Source: Candidatus Thiodiazotropha sp. (ex Epidulcina cf. delphinae)
GTDB taxonomy: Bacteria > Pseudomonadota > Gammaproteobacteria > Chromatiales > Chromatiaceae
Direction: 5' to 3'
DNA length: 64,000 nt
Assembly: GCA_025656455.1 (NCBI GenBank)
Contig: JAHXHS010000020.1
Location: 22,822 to 86,821 of the forward strand
Below are positions 36,471 to 45,769 of the stretch, piece after piece. Below the pieces are notes generated by a model. The model made no database searches, had not been told where the DNA came from, and saw only the letters and a list, made by a program, of their open reading frames with translations. Position numbers and translations under genes: made by a program. Numbering within the stretch: the stretch's first letter is position 1; each line of letters opens with the position of its first letter.

Positions 36471-36690
36471 TCGCATCATTCCGGTCAAAGGTAAAATCGG
36501 CTGGAAGTTTTCCCCGGAACCGCCTCAGCTTTTCAAGCAAGGCCTCTTTGCCGGGTTTTCTCCTCACCTGAAAGAGGCGTTCATCGGCGATGATAACCTC
36601 GATATCATCACCCTCGCGCAGCTCAAGCGCCTCAACCACCGAGGCAGGTAGGCGGATGGCTAAGCTGTTTCCCCACTTTGAGACTTGCAT
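36457..36690 (-). CDS. AbrB/MazE-type antitoxin
   Basis: 77 residues from the ATG at 36690. 'MQVSKWGNSLAIRLPASVVEALELREGDDIEVIIADERLFQV' is a complete SpoVT/AbrB swapped-hairpin DNA-binding domain, and the C-terminal tail 'ALLEKLRRFRGKLPADFTFDRNDANARG' should wrap the PIN toxin. A 27-bp palindrome just upstream is the likely operator for autoregulation. Confidence 0.88.
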   Translation of the reverse strand: MQVSKWGNSLAIRLPASVVEALELREGDDIEVIIADERLFQVRRKPGKEALLEKLRRFRGKLPADFTFDRNDANARG

Positions 36691-36706
36691 GACCGATTTC
36701 TCGTGT

Positions 36707-36733
36707 AGATATACATATTTAAAATGTATATCT
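36707..36733. promoter_or_regulatory. operator palindrome of the toxin-antitoxin pair
   Basis: AGATATACAT-N7-ATGTATATCT is a perfect 10-7-10 inverted repeat, 17 bp upstream of the antitoxin start codon, in an AT-rich promoter region. Position and symmetry fit binding of the AbrB-type antitoxin. Confidence 0.75.
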
Positions 36734-36807
36734 ATCATGCAAGTCTTGTCAAATGATGAAAGCTCCAAAGGGGGCTCTGAATGAGGCTTTGTCAGGGTTG
36801 GGAACTC

Positions 36808-36830
36808 GGTGCGGCAGGGCCGCACCCTAC
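36808..36830. repeat. dispersed palindrome GTAGGGTGCGGCCCTGCCGC, single copy
   Basis: A 23-bp copy (inverted orientation) of a repeat found as inverted pairs or singles at 27831-27853, 27944-27966, 41432-41454, 41466-41488, 55443-55465, 60700-60722 and 60736-60758, with a variant at 8047-8067. The core GGTGCGGCAGGGCCGCACC is itself nearly palindromic. Always intergenic. Confidence 0.8.
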
Positions 36831-36900
36831 ATTGAATTAGCGGAAATTTGCGGTGATTGGCGTCTATTTGCGGCTAAATCACTATTTCTTTGACACTTCG

Positions 36901-37857
36901 TCAATGCCAACGTAGGGTAAGTTGAAGTCCGAGGTAGTCCGTGATGACAGGATCGCTGCGGCCGGCGAAAGGACCGTTCCAGGCTGCTGTTTCCGAGGGG
37001 TTGAAGTTCGGGCTTCGGTAAAAGGCGCGCAGTTCCAGTTCGCTTTCGACCCCCACGCCGAACAAATCGTCCACCATGGTGTTCAGGGTGCCGAGGGGAT
37101 CGGTGGCGATGAGAACGGTCTTGTCCCAGAAGCCGAATGAGCTCTGGCGCTTGATCTCACGGCGGGTATCCTCAAAATACCAGCCCAGAAGCGCGCCGAC
37201 AGTTGGGGTGAAGATGACATCCTGGATGGAGACCGGCTCGAAAAGGGCTTCCAGGCCGAACTCGTAGATCGCGGAGAGGGTGAAGGAAAACCAGAAAGCT
37301 CCGGTCTCCGACAGGCCGCGCTCTCTGCCCCGGGTGTAGTAGGTCATGCCCCAGTAGGGATGCAGTATATAGTTGATATACCACTCATCCGGGTCCCAGC
37401 GTGGATGGGAGACGTTGTCCCACCATTTACTGAGCGTGTACTCCTCTTTCTGTTCATCGCTCCAGGCGGAGACATCTTCCGGCATGACGTATAACAGCCC
37501 CACAATGAAGAACTGGTAGCCGAAGAAATAGGCCGTGTCACGCTTCAGGCCGGGGTAGTCGACAGGGCTTGTGTCGTCAAGCTCCCGCCCGAAACCATAG
37601 GGCCTGTCCCGGGATTCGGAAGCAGATGCGATCTCGAGCGATTCAGACAGCGACAAACCGGGATATTGCGCAAGGAGCCCGGAGAATCCGGACTCCCCGG
37701 TTGTCTCCGTTTCAGTTTCATAGAAAGAGACCGGGCTTTCGGGCAGCCACTCCCGGGATTGCGCCGTCGTGGCGAACAGCAGGGCAATAAGGCAGACAAC
37801 CCATCGCTTCACCGGACTGGCCGGGCATCTGCCGAGTTGTCTTGTCTCACTGTTCAT
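36901..37857 (-). CDS. DUF3943 domain protein, exported
   Basis: 318 residues from the ATG at 37857, which gives a cleaner signal peptide (VKRWVVCLIALLFATTAQS); another ATG at 37884 is possible. The sequence 'WYINYILHPYWGMTYYTRGRERGLSETGAFWFSFTLSAIYEFGLEALFEPVSIQDVIFTPTVGALLG'-type pattern (His-Pro, Gly, Ser, Glu residues spaced along membrane-like helices) is the DUF3943 signature. The end 'LGLQLTLRWH' looks like an outer-membrane beta strand with aromatic terminus. Function unknown; envelope location is likely. It is not obviously in an operon. Confidence 0.75.
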   Translation of the reverse strand: MNSETRQLGRCPASPVKRWVVCLIALLFATTAQSREWLPESPVSFYETETETTGESGFSGLLAQYPGLSLSESLEIASASESRDRPYGFGRELDDTSPVDYPGLKRDTAYFFGYQFFIVGLLYVMPEDVSAWSDEQKEEYTLSKWWDNVSHPRWDPDEWYINYILHPYWGMTYYTRGRERGLSETGAFWFSFTLSAIYEFGLEALFEPVSIQDVIFTPTVGALLGWYFEDTRREIKRQSSFGFWDKTVLIATDPLGTLNTMVDDLFGVGVESELELRAFYRSPNFNPSETAAWNGPFAGRSDPVITDYLGLQLTLRWH

Positions 37858-37969
37858 AGACGCTGAAATCCGTTGCCCCTCCATGGAGATTTGATAGGTA
37901 GCCGCGTGAAATTTGCTTGATTGCCAGGAAAGTGAAATATAATCATGGTGTTATGAGTTATAGTTTGAC

Positions 37970-38902
37970 TCATCGGGTTTTTCGCAGATTTTCCAGATTA
38001 TCCAGCACCCGCTGCGCGCGCTGGATCTTTTCCCTGGCTCGCTCATCCTGCGGATCGAGGGCCAGGGCTGCCCGCCAGGTCGCCTTGGCGCTTTCGATCT
38101 CTCCGTCCCGATAGAGGCGGTCCCCGGCTGAGAGGAGGTTTTCTATATACTTCTCCAGCCGGCCATTGACCTCTGAGAGCATTTTTTTCGCCGCTTCACT
38201 GCCCGGCGCCTCTTTCAGCACCAATTCGAGGACGCGTCTGGCATCTCTCAGTTGTCCCCTTTCGGAGAACCGGCGCGCTTCCGCGAGACGTTTGTCGATG
38301 CGCTGTTTCCAGCGCTGCGCCCGTTCCGCCTTCTCCTTGCTCGCCATCTCTTTCTTATGCTGTTTTTGCTTCTTCAGCAGGTGTTCCATCAAATCCTGAT
38401 CCGCCTCGTCCTGCTTGAGCGATAGTGCGATGGTCAGGCAGTCCTTCGCCAGGGCGTTGTTTCGCTTGAAGTGCCGCCAGGCGCATCCGGAGAGGGCCTG
38501 CTGCATGCTGTCAAGCTGCTCCCGTGTCTCCTGCAGGCGGTGGTTGTATTGCGGTTTATCCGGGCTGGATTGAGAGAGTTTGGTCAGTATCGGCAATTGA
38601 TTCTTCAAAGCCGATGTATTGCTGATCAGCAGTTGGTCGTTCAGCTCCTCTTCCAGGGTCTTCTGTCTATCTCTGATTGTTTGGAGCTCGTCGCCATAGA
38701 CGTGCTTCCGGTTGATGCCGACACGGGCTTGATCGAGTATCTGAATCGCTTCGCCATAGCGGCCCTTGGCAACCAGCTGTCGGCTCTTGAGCAGCGCATT
38801 CTCATCCATGGGTGCAGGAGGTTTCCGGGTTTCAAGCAGTTGACAACCGCTGAGCATCAGCAGGCAGGCACAGGCAGGGAAAACTTTATGAGACGGTTTC
38901 AT
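37970..38902 (-). CDS. lipoprotein with helical/TPR-like repeats
   Basis: 310 residues. The lipobox 'LLMLSGC' places Cys20 as the lipidated residue. The rest is helical with TPR-like units ('ALLKSRQLVAKGRYGEAIQILDQARV', 'LLSAGDRLYRDGEIESAKATWRAALALDPQDERAREKIQRAQ') and a lysine-rich coiled segment in the middle. It starts within the 3' end of the adenylate cyclase gene (4-bp overlap), so the two are co-expressed and may form one envelope signalling unit. No homologous function is recognised. Confidence 0.75.
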   Translation of the reverse strand: MKPSHKVFPACACLLMLSGCQLLETRKPPAPMDENALLKSRQLVAKGRYGEAIQILDQARVGINRKHVYGDELQTIRDRQKTLEEELNDQLLISNTSALKNQLPILTKLSQSSPDKPQYNHRLQETREQLDSMQQALSGCAWRHFKRNNALAKDCLTIALSLKQDEADQDLMEHLLKKQKQHKKEMASKEKAERAQRWKQRIDKRLAEARRFSERGQLRDARRVLELVLKEAPGSEAAKKMLSEVNGRLEKYIENLLSAGDRLYRDGEIESAKATWRAALALDPQDERAREKIQRAQRVLDNLENLRKTR

Positions 38903-40344
38903 CCAGGGTGTGCTTTAAAAATATAGGCCATGGTGCGCATCAACCATTGACCTAATTCTCTCGAGGGTGTTCCCGCGATGGAAGGGGTAACGAGATTTTT
39001 CTTGCCACGGATCTTCAACGCGGGCTGGCGGTGTAGCTCCACCATCTCGTCCACACCGGGAAACTCCGCCGTGCTCTGGCTCATCATGATGCCGTCCGCC
39101 GGGGCTGCGCCGCAGAGTCGTGAGGCGAGGTTCACTGTGTCGCCCACCACGGTATACTCCAACCGGTCGGGAATACCGATGTTGCCCGCGAGCATAGTGC
39201 CGCTGTTAATGCCTATACGCAGCATGATCGGCTCCTTGCCCATCTGCCGGCGCTGTTTGTTGATGTGGCGCACCATGGCCTGGATCAGCCAAGCGCAGCG
39301 GACCGCTTGCTTACCGTGTTCCATGTCGGCTTCGGGGACGCCGAACAGGATCATCGCGCTGTCGCCGATGAATTTATCCACCACCCCTCTGCAACGATGG
39401 GCCGCATCTGCGATGGCCCCGAGATAGAGGTTGAGCAGGGAGGCCACTTCGTCGGCGGGTAGATCCTCGGAGAGTTGGGTGAAGCCGACGATGTCGCAGA
39501 ACAGCACGCTGCCGTCCATCTCCTGGTTGGACAGGCGAGGCTGTGAGAGATTGGAGAGTATCTTCTCCGCCACCACCGGAGAGACATAACGTGACAGGGC
39601 GTCCTCTACTTGGCGCTTTTCCAGCAGTCCGGCGGTCATGCGGTCGAAATGGGCATACACCTGGCCTATTTCGTCCTGGCGTTCCACGTCCATCGGACTG
39701 ATCAGAAGCCCTGTTTGCGGTTGTTGTCCCGCCTGGGCGAGCCGGGTGATCGGGCGACTCAGGCGTCTGCTCAGCACATAGGAGAGGATGCCCGCAATGA
39801 GAATCAGACCCAAGGTGGCGTAACTGATGATGCTAATGGTTCGCTTTTGATTGCGGTCGAGGAATTTCCGGTCCAGGGTGATCACGGCGTGACCGGCGAT
39901 TACGTCCCGGAAGCTGATGGAACTGAAGAAGGTGATCGCGGTGTACCGGTTGTTGTGCTTGTCGCGCCAGGCCCAGATCATGGGCGTGAGTTCATCGGTG
40001 CTTGGCAGCTGGTGCGGGACATTGCCCGAGATGATCCAGGGTTTACCGGTTGGCACGATGGCCGCGCCGACCACATTATCGTTCTGGGTCTGCCGGCTTA
40101 CCAGTCCCTGCAGATTGAATTGATCATCGGCGAGCAGCGGTTCACTGGCCGAATGGGCCAGCTGTTCCACCAGGACTTCACCGAATCCCTTGACCTCGCG
40201 CATATGGAAACCGGTCTGTTGGGTGATGAGGAACCAGCCGAGCACACCCATCACAAGGGTGATCAGGGCGCCGATATAGACCGTCCATTTGATGGCGATG
40301 GGTACGGGCGCCTTGCGAAAGAGTCGTGCCAACCAGTTGATCAC
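38899..40344 (-). CDS. membrane class III adenylate/guanylate cyclase with HAMP
   Basis: 481 residues. Membrane helices at about 18-40 and 170-195 enclose a periplasmic domain with 'LVSRQTQNDNVVGAAIVPTGKPWIISG', similar to CHASE-type sensors. HAMP follows, then the cyclase domain: 'VLFCDIVGFTQLSEDL' (metal Asp), 'VVDKFIGDSAMILFG' (second Asp) and 'RIGINSGTMLAGNIGIPDRLEYTVVGDTVNLASRL'. It makes cAMP or cGMP in response to an outside signal. It is co-transcribed with the lipoprotein gene that follows. Confidence 0.9.
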   Translation of the reverse strand: MINWLARLFRKAPVPIAIKWTVYIGALITLVMGVLGWFLITQQTGFHMREVKGFGEVLVEQLAHSASEPLLADDQFNLQGLVSRQTQNDNVVGAAIVPTGKPWIISGNVPHQLPSTDELTPMIWAWRDKHNNRYTAITFFSSISFRDVIAGHAVITLDRKFLDRNQKRTISIISYATLGLILIAGILSYVLSRRLSRPITRLAQAGQQPQTGLLISPMDVERQDEIGQVYAHFDRMTAGLLEKRQVEDALSRYVSPVVAEKILSNLSQPRLSNQEMDGSVLFCDIVGFTQLSEDLPADEVASLLNLYLGAIADAAHRCRGVVDKFIGDSAMILFGVPEADMEHGKQAVRCAWLIQAMVRHINKQRRQMGKEPIMLRIGINSGTMLAGNIGIPDRLEYTVVGDTVNLASRLCGAAPADGIMMSQSTAEFPGVDEMVELHRQPALKIRGKKNLVTPSIAGTPSRELGQWLMRTMAYIFKAHPG

Positions 40345-40538
40345 GGATAAAAATCCAATCCAATAATTATAAATCTGTAAGACAGGACGTACTTTAATTT
40401 AGTCTTGGACTGCAGGAAGCTTCGATGGAAAAAGCCGATCCATTATAGCCCCATTCCGTCAGGGTGTCGTTGATTGCCATGGGCGATGTGAGAACTTACC
40501 CGAACCTCAACAGGTCTACAACCAAATCAATGCGGATT

Positions 40539-41369
40539 TTACTGAGAATTGACGGGTACCTTGGCGGCGCGATTGATGTGCTGTAACAGGCGGGCCGAAA
40601 TCTCCTCGATGGACATGGATGTGGTGTCCAGATAGGGGATGTTATAGTGCTTGAATAGTTCCTCGGCCAACTTGATCTCCATTTTGCACTGTTCCAGGGA
40701 TGAGTAGCGACGGTCGGGGCGGCGCTCCTGACGAATGCGCTGCAGTTGCAGCGGATCGATGGTCAGGCCGTAGAGTTTGTCCCGGTAGACGTGCAGCGTC
40801 TTGGGGAGCAGGTCGTTGTGCAGGTCGTCATCCGTCAAGGGGTAGTTGGCTGCAAGCACACTGTGTTGCAGGCCGAGAAACAGGCAGGTGGGCGTCTTGC
40901 CGCTGCGGGAGACGCCGATCAGGATCAGATCGGCGGCCGGGTAGTTCTTGGTTATCGCGCCGTCATCGTTGTGCAAGGCGAAGTTGACCGCGTGGATGCG
41001 CTGATCGTAGGCGCGACTGTTGTCGGTGGTATGGTAGCGGCCCAGGGCGTGGGAAGAGGGTAGCTTCAACTCCTCTTCCAGGCGGCTGGTGAAGGACTCG
41101 AAGAAGTCCATGACCGGCACGTCCAGGTCCTTGAAATAGTCGCGAATCCGGGGGTCGACCAGGGTGGTGAAGACGATGGGTTTCTGTTCCGACTCGATGG
41201 TCGTTTGATTAATGCGTTCGGCGACGCGTCTGGCCTTTTCCAGGCTATCGATGAACGGCCAGTGAACCGTCTCGTAGTCGAAACCCTCGAACTGGCTCAA
41301 CAGCGAGCGCCCCATCGCTTCGACAGTGATCCCGGTATGATCGGCGAGAAAGAAGATGGTTCGTTTCAT
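40539..41369 (-). CDS. ppsR: PEP synthase regulatory protein (kinase/pyrophosphorylase)
   Basis: 276 residues of the DUF299 family: 'TIFFLADHTGITVEAMGRSLLSQFEG' and the P-loop-like 'DLILIGVSRSGKTPTCLFLGLQ'. PpsR inactivates PEP synthase by ADP-dependent phosphorylation of a threonine and reactivates it by pyrophosphorolysis. In many genomes it is divergent from ppsA; here it is downstream of ppsA in the same direction, 131 bp away, with a strong hairpin of dispersed repeats between them. Confidence 0.95.
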   Translation of the reverse strand: MKRTIFFLADHTGITVEAMGRSLLSQFEGFDYETVHWPFIDSLEKARRVAERINQTTIESEQKPIVFTTLVDPRIRDYFKDLDVPVMDFFESFTSRLEEELKLPSSHALGRYHTTDNSRAYDQRIHAVNFALHNDDGAITKNYPAADLILIGVSRSGKTPTCLFLGLQHSVLAANYPLTDDDLHNDLLPKTLHVYRDKLYGLTIDPLQLQRIRQERRPDRRYSSLEQCKMEIKLAEELFKHYNIPYLDTTSMSIEEISARLLQHINRAAKVPVNSQ

Positions 41370-41431
41370 CAGATGGGATACATGAAATTCAGCTTGGCGG
41401 ACATGATGTCATCATCTACAGCGGTTCATTT

Positions 41432-41488
41432 GGTGCGGCAGGGCCGCACCCTACACAAATCCACCGTAGGGTGCGGCCCTGCCGCACC
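41432..41488. repeat. inverted pair of the GTAGGGTGCGGCCC palindrome between ppsA and ppsR
   Basis: Two 23-bp copies (41432-41454 and 41466-41488) in opposite orientation with an 11-bp spacer give a near-perfect 23-bp stem. It lies directly after the ppsA stop codon. It could stabilise the 3' end of the rnf-ppsA mRNA or attenuate transcription into ppsR (inference). Confidence 0.8.
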
Positions 41489-41500
41489 AAATCAGCTTAT

Positions 41501-43909
41501 TCAACTTTTCAGACCGGTCAACAGTCGCCAAGTGTCGACCACGGTATCCGGATTCAGCGAAACGCTGGCAATGCCCTGTTCCACCAGCCATTCGGCCAGA
41601 TCCGGGTAGTCCGAAGGTCCTTGCCCGCAGATGCCGACATACTTGCCGGCGTCATTACAGGCCCGGATGGCCATGCCGAGCATCTTCTTCACCGCCGGAT
41701 TGCGCTCGTCGAAGCTGTTGGCCACCAGACCTGAGTCACGATCCAATCCCAGGGTCAGTTGGGTCATGTCGTTGGAGCCGATGGAGAAACCGTCGAAGTA
41801 TTCGAGGAACTCCTTGGCCAGTAGAGCATTGGATGGCAGTTCGCACATCATGATCACCCGCAGGCCGTTCTCACCCCGTTTCAGGCCGTTTTCCGCCAGC
41901 AGCCTGATGACTTCGGCGGCCTCATCCAGGGTGCGGACAAAGGGAATCATGATCTCCACATGGCTGAAGCCCATCGCTTCGCGCACCCGTTTCAGGGCGC
42001 GGCACTCCAGCTCGAAGCAGGGTTGGAAGTTCTCGGAGATGTAGCGGGAGGCGCCACGGAAGCCGATCATCGGGTTCTCTTCCTCGGGTTCGTAGAGTTC
42101 GCCGCCGATCAGATTGGCGTATTCGTTGGATTTGAAGTCGGACATGCGCACGATCACCGGCTTGCCCTCGAAAGCGGCGGCCAGGGTCGCGATACCCTCT
42201 ACCAGCTTTTCCACATAGAAACCGACCGGGTCGTCATAACCGTCGATCTGCGCCTGTGCCGCGGCTTTGATGTCGGCGGGCAGTTTGTCGAACTCCATCA
42301 ACGCCCTGGGATGCACGCCGATGGTGGTATTGATGATGAACTCCAGGCGCGCCAGACCAATGCCGGCATTGGGGATGCGGCTGAAGGCAAAGGCGCGGCT
42401 CGGGTTGGCCACATTCATCATGATCTTGGCGGGGGGTTCCGGCAGACTGGTGACATCGCCACGACTGATGGAGAATTTCAGCCGGCCATCGTAGATAAAG
42501 CCATCGTCGCCCTCGGCGCAGGAGACGGTGACCTGCTGACCGTCTTGCAAGGTCTCGGTGGCGTCATGACAGCCGACTACCGCCGGAATACCCAGTTCGC
42601 GGGCGATGATCGCCGCATGGCAGGTCCTGCCGCCGCGGTTGGTGACGATCGCCGAGGCGCGCTTCATCACCGGTTCCCAGTCCGGATCGGTCATGTCAGT
42701 GATCAGCACGTCTCCCGCGGCGACCTTGGCCATTTCGCCGGCATTGTGGATGATCTTGGCAACCCCGCTGCCGATGCGCTGTCCGATGGCGCGGCCCTGG
42801 GCAAGCACCTTGCCCCGCTCTTCCAGCTTGAAGCGTTCGACGGATGCGACGTCGACCCGGCTCTCCACCGTTTCGGGACGGGCCTGGAGGATATAGAGCC
42901 GGCCGTCGCTGCCGTCCAGGCCCCATTCGATATCCATCGGACGACCATAGTGTTTCTCGATGGTGACGGCCATCCGCGCCAGGCTCTCCACCTGTGCGCC
43001 GCTCAGGGAGAATTGTCGGCGCTCTTGCTCGGGCACCTCGACGGTTACAACGCGATCCTGCCCTGCCTGGCCGTAGACCATTTTGATCGCCTTGCTGCCC
43101 AGGCTGCGGCGCAGGATGGCGGGGCGCCCCGTCGTCACATTCCCCTTGTGGACATAGAATTCGTCAGGATTGACCGCGCCCTGCACAACGGTCTCTCCCA
43201 GGCCGTAGGAACTGGTAATGAAGACTGCATCCTTGAACCCCGATTCAGTATCCAGGGTGAACATGACCCCGGCGGAGCCGATGTCGGAGCGCACCATGCG
43301 TTGAATACCGGCGGAAAGCGCGACCTCTTCATGAGCGAAACCCTGATGCACTCGGTAAGCGATGGCGCGGTCGTTATACAGGGAGGCGAACACCGCCTTG
43401 ACAGCGGACATGACACGCTCCAGGCCCTGCACATTGAGAAACGTCTCCTGCTGGCCGGCGAATGAGGCATCCGGCAGATCCTCGGCCGTCGCCGAGGAGC
43501 GGACTGCCACGGATGGCGGTTTGGCGGCATTGCCGGCGAGGCGCTGGTAGGCGACGGCGACAGCTTCTTCCAGCGCTTCGGGAAAAGCGGCCTTGACCAC
43601 CCATTCACGCACCGTTTTGCCGGCTTCCGCCAAGGCAATGACGTCCTCCACATCCAACTGCTGCAACAGTGGGTCTATCCGTTCCGCCAAGTGATTGTGA
43701 CGCAGGAATTCACGAAATGCATAGGCGGTGGTGGCGAAGCCGCCCGGTACGCTGACACCGGCGTCGGCAAGGCCGCTGATCATCTCGCCCAGGGAGGCGT
43801 TCTTTCCCCCGACCTGGTCGACATCGTCCATCTTCAGGTCCTCGAACCAGATCACTTGCTCATTCACTGCTTTACTCCGGTTCTCGGATTGATTGAATGG
43901 TTCACTCAT
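41501..43909 (-). CDS. ppsA: phosphoenolpyruvate synthase
   Basis: 802 residues from the ATG at 43909; an upstream in-frame ATG at 43957 would overlap the small membrane gene's surroundings and adds an atypical leader. '[33 protein letters not shown]' begins the ATP-binding domain, '[26 protein letters not shown]' holds the phosphorylated His, and '[19 protein letters not shown]' with '[22 protein letters not shown]' contains the PEP-site Cys. It converts pyruvate and ATP to PEP, AMP and phosphate. It is the last large gene of the rnf-nifJ cluster. Confidence 0.96.
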   Translation of the reverse strand: MSEPFNQSENRSKAVNEQVIWFEDLKMDDVDQVGGKNASLGEMISGLADAGVSVPGGFATTAYAFREFLRHNHLAERIDPLLQQLDVEDVIALAEAGKTVREWVVKAAFPEALEEAVAVAYQRLAGNAAKPPSVAVRSSATAEDLPDASFAGQQETFLNVQGLERVMSAVKAVFASLYNDRAIAYRVHQGFAHEEVALSAGIQRMVRSDIGSAGVMFTLDTESGFKDAVFITSSYGLGETVVQGAVNPDEFYVHKGNVTTGRPAILRRSLGSKAIKMVYGQAGQDRVVTVEVPEQERRQFSLSGAQVESLARMAVTIEKHYGRPMDIEWGLDGSDGRLYILQARPETVESRVDVASVERFKLEERGKVLAQGRAIGQRIGSGVAKIIHNAGEMAKVAAGDVLITDMTDPDWEPVMKRASAIVTNRGGRTCHAAIIARELGIPAVVGCHDATETLQDGQQVTVSCAEGDDGFIYDGRLKFSISRGDVTSLPEPPAKIMMNVANPSRAFAFSRIPNAGIGLARLEFIINTTIGVHPRALMEFDKLPADIKAAAQAQIDGYDDPVGFYVEKLVEGIATLAAAFEGKPVIVRMSDFKSNEYANLIGGELYEPEEENPMIGFRGASRYISENFQPCFELECRALKRVREAMGFSHVEIMIPFVRTLDEAAEVIRLLAENGLKRGENGLRVIMMCELPSNALLAKEFLEYFDGFSIGSNDMTQLTLGLDRDSGLVANSFDERNPAVKKMLGMAIRACNDAGKYVGICGQGPSDYPDLAEWLVEQGIASVSLNPDTVVDTWRLLTGLKS

Positions 43910-43913
43910 TGCT

Positions 43914-44111
43914 TTAACCTCTGGGGTGATCTCCTTTATGTTGACAGCTGTTGCCACTGCACAGACAGCTTTTTCCGCAGCCCGAACCCTCTTCCCTGGG
44001 AGGGCCCAATTCAGGATGCAGCTTGGCGAAACGCCGCGTGATCAACTGCACGATCAGCCAACCGAGCAGCAGGATGGGGACGATAGTCATGGCGATAAGA
44101 TAATCGATCAT
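43914..44111 (-). CDS. small Cys-rich single-helix membrane protein, NqrM-like
   Basis: 65 residues from the ATG at 44111. One membrane helix ('[20 protein letters not shown]') is followed by a cytoplasmic tail with '[14 protein letters not shown]', four cysteines in eleven residues. It lies directly behind rnfA (gap of 4 bp) and just before ppsA. NqrM, the small iron-delivery protein needed to assemble Na+-NQR, has the same build (one helix, then a Cys cluster). I suggest an analogous role for the Cys-liganded iron of RnfA/RnfE, but the Cys spacing is not identical to NqrM as I remember it. Confidence 0.6.
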   Translation of the reverse strand: MIDYLIAMTIVPILLLGWLIVQLITRRFAKLHPELGPPREEGSGCGKSCLCSGNSCQHKGDHPRG

Positions 44112-44115
44112 GGTG

Positions 44116-44697
44116 TTAACCCCCCAGACCGGCAAAGCCCATGAAAGATAGTGAAAGCAGACCGCCAAGCATCAGACTGACAGCGGCGCCCTGGGTAATG
44201 GTGGGCATGGTGGAGAGTTCCAGCTTTTCCCGCAGACCCGCCATTAAAAGGATCGCCAGGATAAAGCCGGTGCCGGCGCCCAGGGCGTAGACCAGGGACT
44301 GGAGAAAGTCGTACTCCTTGAAGGTCTGGAACAGCGCCAGACCGAGGATCGCGCAGTTGGTGGTGATCAGGGGCAGGAAGATGCCCAGGGAGCGGAACAG
44401 GCCGGGGGAGAATTTCTTCAGCGTCATCTCCACCAGTTGCACCGCGCTGGCGATCACCGCGATATAGGCGATCAAGCGCAGGAACTCGATTTCGAAACTC
44501 ACCAGAACCATATTGATCAGATAGGCGCAGACGGAGCTGACCAGCATCACGAACATGGTGGCCAACCCCATCGGCAGGGCCGTATTGAGTTTGCCGGAAA
44601 CCCCCAGAAAGGGGCAGAGCCCGAGGAACAGCGCGAGGACGAAATTGTTCGCCAGCACTGCGTTGAGGAAGATGAAGCTGAGTGTTTCTTCTGCCAT
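44116..44697 (-). CDS. rnfA: Rnf complex subunit RnfA
   Basis: 193 residues from the ATG at 44697, the usual RnfA length. Six membrane helices: 'LSFIFLNAVLANNFVLALFLGLCPFLGVS', 'VMLVSSVCAYLINMVLV' and 'PLITTNCAILGLALF' are conserved, including the two half-helix Cys residues (LGLCPF and TTNCAI) that hold an iron centre between RnfA and RnfE. Unlike the standard order rnfABCDGE, it is the last rnf gene here and is separated from rnfE by 340 bp of repeat sequence. Confidence 0.95.
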   Translation of the reverse strand: MAEETLSFIFLNAVLANNFVLALFLGLCPFLGVSGKLNTALPMGLATMFVMLVSSVCAYLINMVLVSFEIEFLRLIAYIAVIASAVQLVEMTLKKFSPGLFRSLGIFLPLITTNCAILGLALFQTFKEYDFLQSLVYALGAGTGFILAILLMAGLREKLELSTMPTITQGAAVSLMLGGLLSLSFMGFAGLGG

Positions 44698-44714
44698 GTT
44701 GGTCACTGCGTTCC

Positions 44715-45035
44715 AAATTTTGAATTTTGAATGATGAATTTTGAATTAAGGGATTCGCTTCGCTCATGCTGTTTGTTATTTAAATGGTTCTTCCCCTGAT
44801 TAAGCAGGTAACGGGATAGCGTATGAGTAAGCCGCCAATGGACGACCGCAAAAAATCGCGAATTTTTCCACCATTCCAGGCAAGCCGATCGATAGTAAAC
44901 AGGTTGGACAGGCATCTTATGACGGGTAATGCTATTTGCGTAGGATTTGCGGTGATTGAAGAACCATTTAAATTGAAGCGTGCGCGAAGCGCACACATTC
45001 AATTCAAAATTCAAAATTAACAATTCAAAATTAAT
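44715..45035. repeat. AAATTTTGAATT inverted repeats between rnfE and rnfA
   Basis: An AT-rich 34-bp arm at 44715-44748, made of AATTTTGAA words, and its inverted relative at 45001-45035 bracket a non-coding insert. Inside are relatives of the CGCAAATGAACG dispersed repeat (near 44833-44866 and 44935-44955). The 340-bp block splits the rnf operon; no gene is visible. It looks like a small insertion that spares expression of downstream rnfA. Confidence 0.7.
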
Positions 45036-45037
45036 CA

Positions 45038-45688
45038 TCATGTTTCCGCTGCCGGTTCAAGTTCTGTGCGCGCTTTACGTTGCTTGAGCCATTCAAACAG
45101 CAACAGCCAAGCCCCAAGCACGAGAAACCCCCCAGGGGGGAGCACCATCACCACCCAGGGTTCGAAACGGGGACCGAACAGGTCGAAGCCGAATAGGCTG
45201 CCGGCGCCGAGGATCTCGCGCACCACCCCCAGACAGAGCAGGGCGAAGGTGAAACCTATGCCCATGCCGAGGGCGTTGGTCACGGCCTTCAATGGGCGGT
45301 TTCTCGAGGCGTAGGCCTCGGCGCGGCCGAGGATCATGCAGTTCACCACGATCAACTGAATGAACGCCCCCAGGGCGTTGTAGAGATCGAGGGAGATGGC
45401 CTGGATGGTGTAGTCGACAATGGTGACGAAGGTGGCGATGATGACGATATAAGTGGCGATACGCACCTGCTTGGGGATGCTGCGCCGCAGCAGCGAGATC
45501 AGCGTGCCGGAGGCGAGCAGCACGAAGGTGGTGGCCAGCCCCATCGCCAGGGCATTGATCGCCGAGTTGGTCACCGCCAGCACCGGGCACATTCCCAGCA
45601 GCATGACGAACACCGGGTTCTCCCGCCACAGGCCTTCATTGAAGGTCTCCCAGGTAATAGTGTCGTTCTCTCGCTTGGTCATGGTCAA
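45038..45688 (-). CDS. rnfE: Rnf complex subunit RnfE
   Basis: 216 residues with six membrane helices. 'WRENPVFVMLLGMCPVLAVTNSAINALAMGLAT' and 'GAFIQLIVVNCMILGRAEAYASRN' are the RnfE/NqrD signatures with the two iron-ligand Cys. The likely start is the first or third codon (ATG 45688 or 45682). It lies 81 bp after rnfG. Confidence 0.94.
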   Translation of the reverse strand: MTMTKRENDTITWETFNEGLWRENPVFVMLLGMCPVLAVTNSAINALAMGLATTFVLLASGTLISLLRRSIPKQVRIATYIVIIATFVTIVDYTIQAISLDLYNALGAFIQLIVVNCMILGRAEAYASRNRPLKAVTNALGMGIGFTFALLCLGVVREILGAGSLFGFDLFGPRFEPWVVMVLPPGGFLVLGAWLLLFEWLKQRKARTELEPAAET

Positions 45689-45769
45689 TTCGTCTTCATT
45701 GCGAATAGTGAATCGTTAATCCTGGACTTTGTTGGCGATCAATGAAATCAAGCATAGGTCAAACCCGGA

